Positions 12,541 to 18,415 of a stretch of 18,415 bases of DNA are shown piece after piece. The stretch comes from an uncultured Bacteroidota bacterium (lineage in GTDB: Bacteria; Bacteroidota; Bacteroidia; NS11-12g; UBA955). Location of the stretch: NCBI GenBank assembly GCA_903953615.1, contig CAJBKH010000145.1:1-18415 (forward strand), given 5' to 3'. Position numbers and translations under genes: made by a program. Numbering within the stretch: position 1 is the first letter of the stretch; each line of letters starts with the position of its first letter. The notes beneath the pieces were generated by a model. It was not told where the DNA came from, did no database searches, and saw only the letters and a program-made list of their open reading frames with translations.

Positions 12541-13887
12541 TTAAATTCCAGTGTAATTACTTGGAGAGATGTTTTTTAACCTATTCTTTAACGCCTCATT
12601 TACTGATAATGAGTCGATAAATTCAGCAATTTCTTTTTCACCTATATGTGTATTGGTACGGGTTAATCCTTTGAGTGCCTCATAAGGATTAGGATAATTA
12701 GTGGTTCTCAAAATGGTTTGAATAGCCTCGGCTACTACTGCCCAATTGTTGTTTAAATCCTTGTTGATAGCGGCTTCATTTAAAATTAATTTACCTAGCC
12801 CCTTTTGTAAACTGCTATAGGCAATTAAATTGTGTGCAAAGGGATTGCCTAAATTTCTCAACACAGTCGAATCTGTTAAATCTCTTTGCAATCTTGAAAT
12901 TGGCAACTTGGCCGAAAGATGCTCAAACATCGCATTGGCAAGTCCCAAATTACCTTCTGCATTTTCAAAATCAATTGGATTGACTTTATGAGGCATCGCA
13001 CTGCTTCCTATTTCACCCTCCTTTAATTTTTGCTTAAAATAATCCATCGAAATATACTGCCAGATGTCTCGGCTCAAATCAATCAAGATGGTATTAATTC
13101 TTTTAAAACAATCACATAGCGCTGCTAAATGATCGTAGTGCTCAATTTGAGTAGTAGGAAAACTTCTATATAAGCCCAATACTTCGTTTACAAACTGATG
13201 TCCAAATTGTTGCCAATTAATTTCTGGAAACGCGACATGGTGTGCATTGAAATTACCCGTTGCACCACCAAACTTTGCGGCATATGGCACATTATTTAAT
13301 TGCTTAATTTGTTCATTGATTCGACTCACAAACACCATTAACTCCTTACCCAGTCGCGTAGGACTGGCTGCTTGACCATGGGTCTTAGCCAACATTGGTA
13401 TGTCTTTAAATTCAATCGCCAATTTCTCAATAGTATCTCTAACAGCCTCCAAATCGGGCAATATTACGATCTGTATTGCATCTTTTAAACTCAATGGAAT
13501 AGCCGTGTTATTAATATCTTGACTCGTTAAACCAAAATGCACCCACTCTTTTGAAGTACCCAAATTAAGCACCTCCAATTTTTCTTTAATAAAATATTCA
13601 ACAGCCTTTACATCGTGGTTAGTTGTTTTTTCAATCTCCTTTATCTTCAATGCATCGGCTTCGCTAAAATCCGTATAAATGGTTCTTAAACTTGCAAGCT
13701 CTGCCTCGCTAAATTTTTGATTAAAACTTTCTAATCCTTGTGAATTCAGGAATATTAGATATTCAATTTCGATTTTAATTCTATAATAAATCAACCCCCA
13801 TTCCGAAAAATAGGTCGCAATGTTTTTGGTTTTACTTCTATAGCGCCCATCAATAGGGCTAATCGCAGTTAATTCACTTAAAATCAT
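12541..13887 (-). CDS. purB: Adenylosuccinate lyase
   Basis: The enzyme cleaves SAICAR to AICAR and adenylosuccinate to AMP in purine synthesis, releasing fumarate, as a cytoplasmic tetramer. From the ATG at 13887 it has 448 residues, a normal length, and opens LSELTAISPIDGRYRSKT as expected. KTHGQAASPTRLGKE and the fumarase/aspartase superfamily signature GSSAMPHKVNPIDFENAEGN are intact, with the catalytic serines at 295-296. LQRDLTDSTVLRNLG follows. A longer frame from ATG 13917 adds ten residues, but a TAnnTTTG box (13893-13900) lies inside that extension, so the shorter start is preferred. It is divergent from sppA. Confidence 0.95.
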   Translation of the reverse strand: MILSELTAISPIDGRYRSKTKNIATYFSEWGLIYYRIKIEIEYLIFLNSQGLESFNQKFSEAELASLRTIYTDFSEADALKIKEIEKTTNHDVKAVEYFIKEKLEVLNLGTSKEWVHFGLTSQDINNTAIPLSLKDAIQIVILPDLEAVRDTIEKLAIEFKDIPMLAKTHGQAASPTRLGKELMVFVSRINEQIKQLNNVPYAAKFGGATGNFNAHHVAFPEINWQQFGHQFVNEVLGLYRSFPTTQIEHYDHLAALCDCFKRINTILIDLSRDIWQYISMDYFKQKLKEGEIGSSAMPHKVNPIDFENAEGNLGLANAMFEHLSAKLPISRLQRDLTDSTVLRNLGNPFAHNLIAYSSLQKGLGKLILNEAAINKDLNNNWAVVAEAIQTILRTTNYPNPYEALKGLTRTNTHIGEKEIAEFIDSLSVNEALKNRLKNISPSNYTGI

Positions 13888-13892
13888 GACTG

Positions 13893-13900
13893 CAAAACTA
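13893..13900 (-). promoter_or_regulatory. -7 promoter element for purB
   Basis: TAGTTTTG on the minus strand is an exact TAnnTTTG match 5 bp before the ATG at 13887. It decides the purB start and implies an almost leaderless mRNA. Confidence 0.55.
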
Positions 13901-13990
13901 AACTTTTTATGGCTCATGGCGAAAAAAAGTGATTTAATCCCTACATTTCGTCATTTATCGAAAAACCACATGACTAAGTAATATATCGAC

Positions 13991-13998
13991 TTACTTTG
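13991..13998 (+). promoter_or_regulatory. Possible -7 promoter element for sppA
   Basis: TTACTTTG differs from TAnnTTTG at one fixed base and lies 23 bp before the sppA ATG. It overlaps one arm of a small inverted repeat, AAGTAA (13976-13981) and TTACTT (13991-13996). Confidence 0.35.
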
Positions 13999-14021
13999 TG
14001 GTCCTCATTACAGCAGATAAT

Positions 14022-15782
14022 ATGAAGCAGTTTTTAAAATATACTTTGGCTACAATAGTTGGTGTGTTTATCACCTTTATTTTTCTAGGCCTTTTAATGT
14101 TCTTTACCTTCCTTGGCTTAGCAAGTTCATCTGGTAAAAAAGGCATTACCCTAAAGAATAATTCGGTTATTGAACTCAACATCAATTACGATGTTCCTGA
14201 AAGAACACCGCAGAGCTTCATGAATATTTTCTTGAGCGATGAGCAAGACGCCCTGTTGGGTTTGAATGACATTTTAACCATAATCGATAATGCAAGTACG
14301 GATCCAAAAATCAAAGGTATTTATCTTAAAACAAACTTAAACAATACAGGTTATGCAACCTCTCTAGAAATTAGAAATGCACTTGATAAGTTTAAAAAAG
14401 CAGGCAAATTTATTTATGCCTATGCCCCTTATTACGATGAAAAAAATTATTACTTAGCCAGTGTAGCTGATTCTATTTTTATTGAAAAAGCCGGTAGTGT
14501 ATTGTTGAATGGTTTGTCTGCAAACCTTATGTTTTATAAGGGCGCACTTGATAAATTAGGTGTCGAAATGCAGGTGATAAAAGTAGGCACATACAAAGGC
14601 GCGGTTGAAACTTTTTCGAGAAATGATTTGAGTCCTGAAAACAGAGAACAAATTGGCGTATACCTCAACAATATTTATTCAACCTTCATCAATGCAGTTA
14701 GTGCCAGCCGTAAAATAGATACCAGTGTCTTAAGACAATCATTTAACGATTTTAGTATTCAAACGCCTGCCCAAGCTGTTGCGTTTGGATTAATCGACCG
14801 CACGGTCTACAGCGATGAAATTCTTAAAAGTTTTAGAAAAAAATTAGGCTTAAAAGAAAAAGAAGAACTACCAGTTGTAAAAGCAGGACAATATGCTGGC
14901 AACATGGGTAACGATGAAGAAAAAGGTGGCGATAAAATCGCTGTTATATATGCTGTTGGTGAAATCATGGAAGGCGAAGGCGACGACCAAACCATCGGCT
15001 CCGTTACACTTTCTAAATCCATTGCTAATGCACGCGAAGACAAACACATTAAAGCGATTGTTTTAAGAGTTAATTCTCCAGGTGGAAGTTCTTTAGCGAG
15101 CGATATTATCATGCGAGAAATAAAACTTTGCAAAGGCATTAAACCAGTGATAGTTTCAATGAATGATGTTGCTGCTAGTGGTGGTTATTACATTAGCGCC
15201 ATGGCCGACTCAATTATTGCAATGCCAAATACCATCACTGGTTCGATTGGTGTTTTTGGTTTATTTCCTAACATGCAGTCCTTGCTCAATGATAAAATGG
15301 GCCTTACTTTCGAAAGTGTTAAAACAGGCCAGTATTCAGACTTCGGTCGCGTAGACAAGCCACTTTCTGAAGTCGATAGAATGTACCTTCAAAACATGGT
15401 GAACAGAATCTATGATGATTTTACAGGTGTTGTTGAAACCGGTCGTGGCCTTGATAGCATTGCAGTAGAAGCGCTTGCACAAGGTAGAGTATGGACCGCC
15501 AATGATGCTTTGTCAAGAAAATTAATTGATAGCTACGGTGGTATCAATGATGCCATCAAAATTGCAGCCTATATGTCTAAAACAAAAACATATTCTGTTT
15601 CAAGCTTTCCAAAGCAAGACGATCCATTCAAAAAATTATTTGGCGGAAAAGCAAACGCCATGATGGAAACAAAAATGTCGAATGATTTGGGTGTTTTTTA
15701 TAACTACTACAAAACCTTGCAAACTGCTGTTAAGTCACAAGGATTCCAAATGAGAATGCCTTTTAATTTAAATATACAATAG
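14022..15782 (+). CDS. sppA: Signal peptide peptidase SppA, long two-domain form
   Basis: This is a membrane-anchored S49 serine protease that degrades cleaved signal peptides on the outer face of the inner membrane. It has 586 residues from the ATG at 14022. One hydrophobic anchor lies at about 8-34 (long F/L/I-rich stretch), followed by two tandem S49 domains as in the 67-kDa E. coli type. The general-base Lys192 is in VGTYKGAVETFSRND in the N-domain, and the nucleophile Ser386 is in NDVAASGGYYISAMAD in the C-domain, close to the E. coli K209/S409 arrangement. TGSIGVFG and QGRVWTANDAL are also conserved. A GTG eight codons upstream could extend the frame, but it overlaps the likely promoter, so ATG is used. 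The stop at 15782 lies 2 bp before the next gene's promoter box. Confidence 0.95.
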   Translation: MKQFLKYTLATIVGVFITFIFLGLLMFFTFLGLASSSGKKGITLKNNSVIELNINYDVPERTPQSFMNIFLSDEQDALLGLNDILTIIDNASTDPKIKGIYLKTNLNNTGYATSLEIRNALDKFKKAGKFIYAYAPYYDEKNYYLASVADSIFIEKAGSVLLNGLSANLMFYKGALDKLGVEMQVIKVGTYKGAVETFSRNDLSPENREQIGVYLNNIYSTFINAVSASRKIDTSVLRQSFNDFSIQTPAQAVAFGLIDRTVYSDEILKSFRKKLGLKEKEELPVVKAGQYAGNMGNDEEKGGDKIAVIYAVGEIMEGEGDDQTIGSVTLSKSIANAREDKHIKAIVLRVNSPGGSSLASDIIMREIKLCKGIKPVIVSMNDVAASGGYYISAMADSIIAMPNTITGSIGVFGLFPNMQSLLNDKMGLTFESVKTGQYSDFGRVDKPLSEVDRMYLQNMVNRIYDDFTGVVETGRGLDSIAVEALAQGRVWTANDALSRKLIDSYGGINDAIKIAAYMSKTKTYSVSSFPKQDDPFKKLFGGKANAMMETKMSNDLGVFYNYYKTLQTAVKSQGFQMRMPFNLNIQ

Positions 15783-15784
15783 TT

Positions 15785-15792
15785 TATATTTG
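15785..15792 (+). promoter_or_regulatory. -7 promoter element for the S8 protease gene
   Basis: TATATTTG followed by CGTCC is an exact TAnnTTTG match just after the sppA stop. It would give a leader of about 115 nt to the ATG at 15916, long for this window, containing a hairpin at 15841-15871. Confidence 0.5.
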
Positions 15793-15840
15793 CGTCCCTA
15801 ATTTTCTCCTTGACCTTAAATTTACATACGCATTATTTTA

Positions 15841-15871
15841 TTGCAGAATGCTGTATTTACAGCAACTGCAG
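15841..15871 (+). promoter_or_regulatory. Leader hairpin upstream of the S8 protease gene
   Basis: TGCTGT (15849-15854) pairs perfectly with ACAGCA (15859-15864) around ATTT. Outside it, TTGCAG (15841-15846) pairs with CTGCAG (15866-15871) with one T-G, across a small AA/A bulge. There is no T tract directly after, so it looks more like a 5' leader structure than a terminator; it could also protect the sppA mRNA 3' end. Confidence 0.45.
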
Positions 15872-15915
15872 GCACACCTTTTATTCAATTTAACATTATT
15901 TTCTACACATAAACC

Positions 15916-17484
15916 ATGCACTCTATTAAACATTTTTTTACAGCACTTCTATTCTTAATACTCGTTTCAGTATCCGCCCAACATCCAAAAAAAGATTGGT
16001 ACCAACAATATTCAGTGAATGATACAGCCCTTGGAATTGATTTGGTAAATGCCCTCAATACTACGCCTCAACCCGCCAATACCAAACCTGTTATTGTAGC
16101 GGTAATTGATGGTGGAACTGATATCTTACATGAAGATTTAAAAGCTAATATTTGGGTAAATACGAGAGAAATTCCTGGCAATGGCGTTGATGATGACCAA
16201 AATGGATATGTTGATGACATCAATGGTTGGGATTTTATTGGTGGCAAAAATGGTGAAGTCCATTACGACAATCTTGAAATGACCCGTTTATTAAGAGATT
16301 ATAAAGTAAAATTTGGTACCAAGACCAGCAAAGAAATTGCAAAAGCAGACAGAGCTGAATACAAAAAATTTAAAACATTGGAGGCCATTCATACCAAACA
16401 ATTAAATGCTGCCAAGGTTGAATTCGAAGCAACTGCTGACTTCAAAAAAACAATGGATGCTGTAATAAATGAAATAGGGAATAGTGAATTTAGTTTGGAA
16501 ACCTTAATGGAATATACACCCAACAGAAATGAAGCAAAAATTGGTAAAGCCAACATGCTGAGTTATTGCGGATTTTTAAACATGACTCCTACTGAATTAA
16601 TCAAAGCCATTCGACACGATTACGAAACATTAAATGCCAGTGTTAATTTTCAATTAGATCCTAATTATGACCCTAGAGATATTGTTGGCGATAATTATTT
16701 AAACACCAACATCAGAAACTATGGTAACAATGAAGTAAAAGGTCCAGATGCCTTGCATGGTACCCATGTGGCCGGTATTATTGGTGCCACTAGAAACAAC
16801 GGAATAGGTGTCAATGGCATTGCCACAATGGTTCAAATAATGGTGTTACGTGTCGTACCAGCTGGTGATGAGCGCGACAAAGATGTTGCAAATTCGATTC
16901 GATATGCCGTAGATAATGGTGCAAAAGTCATAAACATGAGTTTCGGTAAAGGCTACTCATTTAATAAGGCCATTGTTGACGAGGCAGTAAAATATGCTGA
17001 AAGCAAAGATGTTTTAATCATACATGCAGCAGGTAATGATGGTTTAAATACAGATGAAAAAAATAACTTCCCAACCCCAAAATATGAAAACGGTGCACTT
17101 TGCTCAACTTGGATTGAAGTAGGTGCAAGCAATAGAGACCAAAGTCCCGCAAGCTTTTCTAACTATGGTAAATCTACAGTCAATGTATTTGCACCTGGTT
17201 CAGAAATTTATAACACTGTGACAGATTCTAAATATGATTGGTTACAAGGCACAAGTATGGCAAGTCCTGTGGTTGCAGGCGTTGCTGCGCTTATTAGATC
17301 ATATTACCCAAATTTAACTGCTGTTCAGGTTAAGTCTGTGATTGAAACTACTGTAATTAAACCAATCGTAAAATTTAAAAAACCTGGCACCAAAAGAAAG
17401 AAAACATTTTACAAAAAACTATGTACGAGTCATGGTATTGTGAATGTGAATGCTGCATTGAAAGCTGCTGCCCAAATAAAATAA
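15916..17484 (+). CDS. Secreted subtilisin-like (S8) serine protease with large insert
   Basis: This is a 522-residue exported endopeptidase. A signal peptide covers 1-21 (FFTALLFLILVSVSA). The catalytic triad is Asp65 (VAVIDGGTD), His281 (LHGTHVAGIIG) and Ser447 (GTSMASPVVAGVAAL), with the oxyanion Asn in HAAGNDG near 376. The distance from Asp to His is 216 residues against about 30 in subtilisin. The insert starts with an acidic VDDDQNGYVDDINGWDF block (about 91-107, calcium-loop-like) and continues as a Lys/Ala/Glu-rich, mostly helical region to about 235. No classical prodomain and no T9SS sorting domain are seen; the chain ends VNVNAALKAAAQIK, so it may stay in the periplasm. The start is ATG. 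Confidence 0.93.
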   Translation: MHSIKHFFTALLFLILVSVSAQHPKKDWYQQYSVNDTALGIDLVNALNTTPQPANTKPVIVAVIDGGTDILHEDLKANIWVNTREIPGNGVDDDQNGYVDDINGWDFIGGKNGEVHYDNLEMTRLLRDYKVKFGTKTSKEIAKADRAEYKKFKTLEAIHTKQLNAAKVEFEATADFKKTMDAVINEIGNSEFSLETLMEYTPNRNEAKIGKANMLSYCGFLNMTPTELIKAIRHDYETLNASVNFQLDPNYDPRDIVGDNYLNTNIRNYGNNEVKGPDALHGTHVAGIIGATRNNGIGVNGIATMVQIMVLRVVPAGDERDKDVANSIRYAVDNGAKVINMSFGKGYSFNKAIVDEAVKYAESKDVLIIHAAGNDGLNTDEKNNFPTPKYENGALCSTWIEVGASNRDQSPASFSNYGKSTVNVFAPGSEIYNTVTDSKYDWLQGTSMASPVVAGVAALIRSYYPNLTAVQVKSVIETTVIKPIVKFKKPGTKRKKTFYKKLCTSHGIVNVNAALKAAAQIK

Positions 17485-17500
17485 GCAGCCTTAAGGCTGC
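17485..17500 (-). terminator. Palindromic terminator between convergent genes
   Basis: GCAGCCTTAAGGCTGC is a perfect 16-bp palindrome lying just after the protease stop and covering the stop codon of the repeat-protein gene. On the minus strand it is followed by TTATTTTATTT, fitting an intrinsic terminator for the repeat-protein gene. On the plus strand the following sequence is less T-rich, so termination there is doubtful. Confidence 0.6.
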
Positions 17501-18415
17501 TCCAATTTCCATAATTCTGCACCGTGTTCTTCATCATCTACCACAAAGTAAAGTATTCGATTGATGACAATTAATGAACTTGGTGGTTGAATATTGGTAG
17601 CTGAATAAGCAGCCCTTATCATTTCAGTTGACTTTGATTTACCGCCTGTTCGCCATAATTCTACACCATTGCTACCATCATCGGCAATGAAGTATAAAAC
17701 GCCATTTAAATTGACGAAATTATTTAAATTAGAACTTATAGGTCCGCTGCGAATGTCTTTTACAATATCGGTACCCTTAGCAGTACCATTGCTCACCCAT
17801 AACTCTAATCCATTTTTACCATCATCGGCCATCAAATACAATATGCCATTGACATTGATAAGATGACTTGCATTTGATCCTTCAAAATGTACCTTGTCGT
17901 TGATATCTTTCACCAAAACTGTGCCTGCAGCAGTGCCATCACTTTTCCATAATTCAGGACCGTTCAACCCATTGTTAGCAATCAAATAAACGAAGCCATT
18001 CATTAAAACTAAGTCTTCGGGTTCAGATCCTTCTTCGCCTTCAAAAATATCCTTTACCATTACTGTACCTGCAGCAGTGCCATCACTTTTCCATAACTCA
18101 TGGCCATGTATACCATCGTTGGCGGCAAAATAAAGCATGCCATTCACATTAATTAAATTATCAGGATAAGAACCTATGCCTTTTAATAGAATATCTTTTA
18201 TCATCACTGTACCAGCTGCAGTGCCATCGCTTCTCCATAACTCATTTCCATCTCTCCCATCGCTTGCTGCAAAATATAAAATGCCATTAACATTGATTAA
18301 ATGCTGTGGCTCAGAAGACGCTTCTCGTGGATTAATATTTTTAACCATTATGGTACCAGCGGAAGTGCCATCACTTTTCCATAATTCATGTCCATTGGCC
18401 TTATCGCTTGCATTA
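17491..18415 (-). CDS. ELW/DGTxxGT tandem-repeat protein (partial, N-terminal part missing)
   Basis: The open frame runs to the window edge; reading upstream of the first internal ATG (18348) gives continuous repeat sequence (NASDKANGHELWKSDGTSAGT), so the true start lies outside. At least 308 residues are seen, made of seven units with the pattern ADDGxxGxELWxSDGTxxGTxxVKDI...LINVNGxLYF. The period is 48 residues, with one unit of 50. I know this repeat from large exported Bacteroidota and cyanobacterial proteins, where it probably folds as a beta-propeller or similar; no activity is established. The last two units lose the DGT..GT part (GGKSKST, then none) and the chain stops right after ELWKLEQP, with no T9SS sorting domain. 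It is convergent with the S8 protease, 6 bp between stops. Confidence 0.85.
   Translation of the reverse strand, partial: NASDKANGHELWKSDGTSAGTIMVKNINPREASSEPQHLINVNGILYFAASDGRDGNELWRSDGTAAGTVMIKDILLKGIGSYPDNLINVNGMLYFAANDGIHGHELWKSDGTAAGTVMVKDIFEGEEGSEPEDLVLMNGFVYLIANNGLNGPELWKSDGTAAGTVLVKDINDKVHFEGSNASHLINVNGILYLMADDGKNGLELWVSNGTAKGTDIVKDIRSGPISSNLNNFVNLNGVLYFIADDGSNGVELWRTGGKSKSTEMIRAAYSATNIQPPSSLIVINRILYFVVDDEEHGAELWKLEQP
17509..18394. repeat. Tandem 144-bp repeat array encoding ELW units
   Basis: Equivalent positions (the CCATAAt/c that encodes ELW) recur at 17509, 17653, 17797, 17947, 18091, 18235 and 18379. Spacings are 144, 144, 150, 144, 144 and 144 bp. The right-hand copies are nearly identical around CAGTGCCATCACTTTTCC (17931 and 18075) while the left-hand ones are diverged, suggesting younger duplications toward the N-terminal end of the encoded protein. 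Confidence 0.85.

Noticed and set aside
13888..13917. Earlier ATG for purB (adds MSHKKFSFAV)
   Set aside because: An exact promoter -7 box lies within this extension and homologous proteins begin at the next ATG.
13976..13996. Inverted repeat AAGTAA/TTACTT between purB and sppA as operator
   Set aside because: Six-base arms in AT-rich DNA are expected by chance; noted only in the sppA promoter entry.
13998..14021. GTG start extending SppA by eight residues
   Set aside because: It overlaps the candidate promoter and precedes a normal signal anchor that begins at ATG 14022.
17509..18394. Regular 144-bp repeats as a CRISPR-like array
   Set aside because: The period is too long, there are no short identical repeats with unique spacers, and the units are in-frame coding sequence.

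Overview
The window looks like chromosomal DNA from a member of the Bacteroidota. Four things suggest this: AT-rich sequence; a protein with a type IX secretion (T9SS) C-terminal sorting domain; a DUF6428 gene inside an arsenic operon; and many start codons preceded by the Bacteroidota -7 promoter motif TAnnTTTG rather than by Shine-Dalgarno sites. The genus cannot be read from the sequence. No phage, transposase, CRISPR array or rRNA was seen.

Layout. 1-1464 (minus strand): an arsenic-resistance operon, arsR > DUF6428 > acr3, with acr3 running off the left edge and a candidate ArsR operator at its head. 1465-1893: no protein gene, but a tRNA-Arg(CCT), an 18-bp copy of its anticodon arm 51 bp upstream, a composite terminator hairpin and a separate GC-rich palindrome. 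1894-4189: a possible extracytoplasmic redox group made of a secreted rhodanese, the FMN transferase ApbE and, convergent with it, a T9SS-exported DUF2271-like protein that carries a sequence resembling the ApbE flavinylation site. 4190-5429: an orphan radical SAM/SPASM enzyme. 5433-7905: a long PurF-like amidotransferase/phosphoribosyltransferase, divergent from a type II dehydroquinase (aroQ). 7906-9723 (minus): an MBL-fold/double-rhodanese persulfide dioxygenase-like protein and a DgkA-type lipid kinase. 9775-12484 (minus): a phosphate pair, the PiT transporter and then a phosphate-selective-type porin, with an intrinsic terminator between them. 12541-13887 (minus): adenylosuccinate lyase purB, divergent from sppA (14022-15782). 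15916-17484: a secreted subtilisin-like protease. 17491-18415 (minus): a repeat protein built from ~48-residue ELW...DGT..GT units, cut by the right edge.

Most genes appear to be individually promoted housekeeping genes. Co-working groups are the arsenic operon, the PiT/porin pair and, more speculatively, the ApbE/DUF2271/rhodanese group. Four convergent gene pairs end within 0-6 bp of each other. Several conventional starts were moved to an internal ATG where the -7 element or a signal peptide makes the longer reading frame unlikely (arsR, apbE, the DUF2271 gene, purB, sppA).

The best candidate for something new is the T9SS-exported DUF2271 protein with a flavinylation-like motif beside apbE. 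Next are the tRNA anticodon-arm duplication, the GC-rich palindrome, and the substituted active-site residues in the PurF-like protein and AroQ.
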